54,145 nt of DNA, taken from NCBI GenBank assembly GCA_012841525.1, contig DUUO01000001.1, positions 1 to 54,145 of the forward strand. The letters run 5' to 3'. Of the stretch, positions 54,057 to 54,145 are shown piece after piece. The stretch's first letter is position 1, and every line of letters starts with the position of its first letter. The notes beneath the pieces are model-generated. The model had not been told where the DNA came from, did no database searches, and was given only the letters and a program-made list of their open reading frames with translations. The translations under genes and the position numbers were made by a program. The stretch comes from Clostridiales bacterium. Lineage in GTDB: Bacteria; Bacillota; Clostridia; Christensenellales; DTU072.

Positions 54057-54145
54057 CTTGTAATCAATTTTCAATATATTGTTTTGCTATAACTTGCCTT
54101 GTAATTAATTAATCTTGTAATCAATTTTCAATATATTGTTTTGCT
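54057..54145. repeat. perfect 32-bp duplication at the window end, 57-bp period
   Basis: Positions 54057-54088 and 54114-54145 are identical over 32 bases, starting CTTGTAATCAATTTTCAATA. The second copy runs to the last base of the window, so the repeat may continue. It lies upstream of the aldolase gene. Confidence 0.92.

Overview
The window looks like chromosomal DNA of an AT-rich anaerobic Firmicute of the clostridial type, most likely uncultured. This is inferred from the A/T-rich codons and spacers, the Shine-Dalgarno (SD) motifs, the Gram-positive style lipoproteins, and the tungsten enzyme metabolism. No rRNA, tRNA, IS element, phage gene or CRISPR array was seen.

Region 1 (1-12.4 kb) is a tungsten module. 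On the + strand a Moco/Tuco-type riboswitch precedes a tungstate ABC transporter (tupA, tupB, tupC). Converging on it from the - strand is a nine-gene run: aldehyde:ferredoxin oxidoreductase, moaD, a ThiF/MoeB-like E1, mogA, moeA, a second moeA fused to a periplasmic-binding-protein-like domain, moaA, moaC and a MOSC protein. Together these take up tungstate, build molybdopterin, insert the metal and supply the enzyme that uses it. moaE and mobA are absent from the window. The TupA protein appears to be circularly permuted: the usual C-terminal segment of the family lies directly behind the lipobox.

Region 2 (12.7-22.9 kb, all +) holds loosely spaced genes: a membrane-anchored endonuclease/exonuclease/phosphatase-family protein, a transglutaminase-like lipoprotein, a DUF4380-like sugar-epimerase-fold protein, a DUF2130 nuclease-fold protein, a ROK-like kinase with an extra N-terminal region, and a PIG-L deacetylase. 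The last two and the DUF4380-like protein suggest (amino)sugar metabolism.

Region 3 (22.9-53.4 kb) is dominated by one uninterrupted 29.5-kb gene for a 9,818-residue lipoprotein. Its first 60% is a series of about fifteen diverged modules of about 370 residues, many separated by Asn/Gln/Ser/Thr-rich or acidic linkers. A carboxypeptidase-regulatory-like beta-sandwich, Gly-rich hydrophobic segments and a long array of Ig-like repeats with an [ND]P[YF] signature follow. It has its own consensus promoter and a strong terminator. A class II aldolase-family gene (-) follows.

A genome-style trait runs through the window: most spacers longer than about 130 bp carry short tandem duplications (units of about 32-37, 46, 56-59 or 67-68 bp), some of which copy the tail or ribosome binding site of the adjoining gene.
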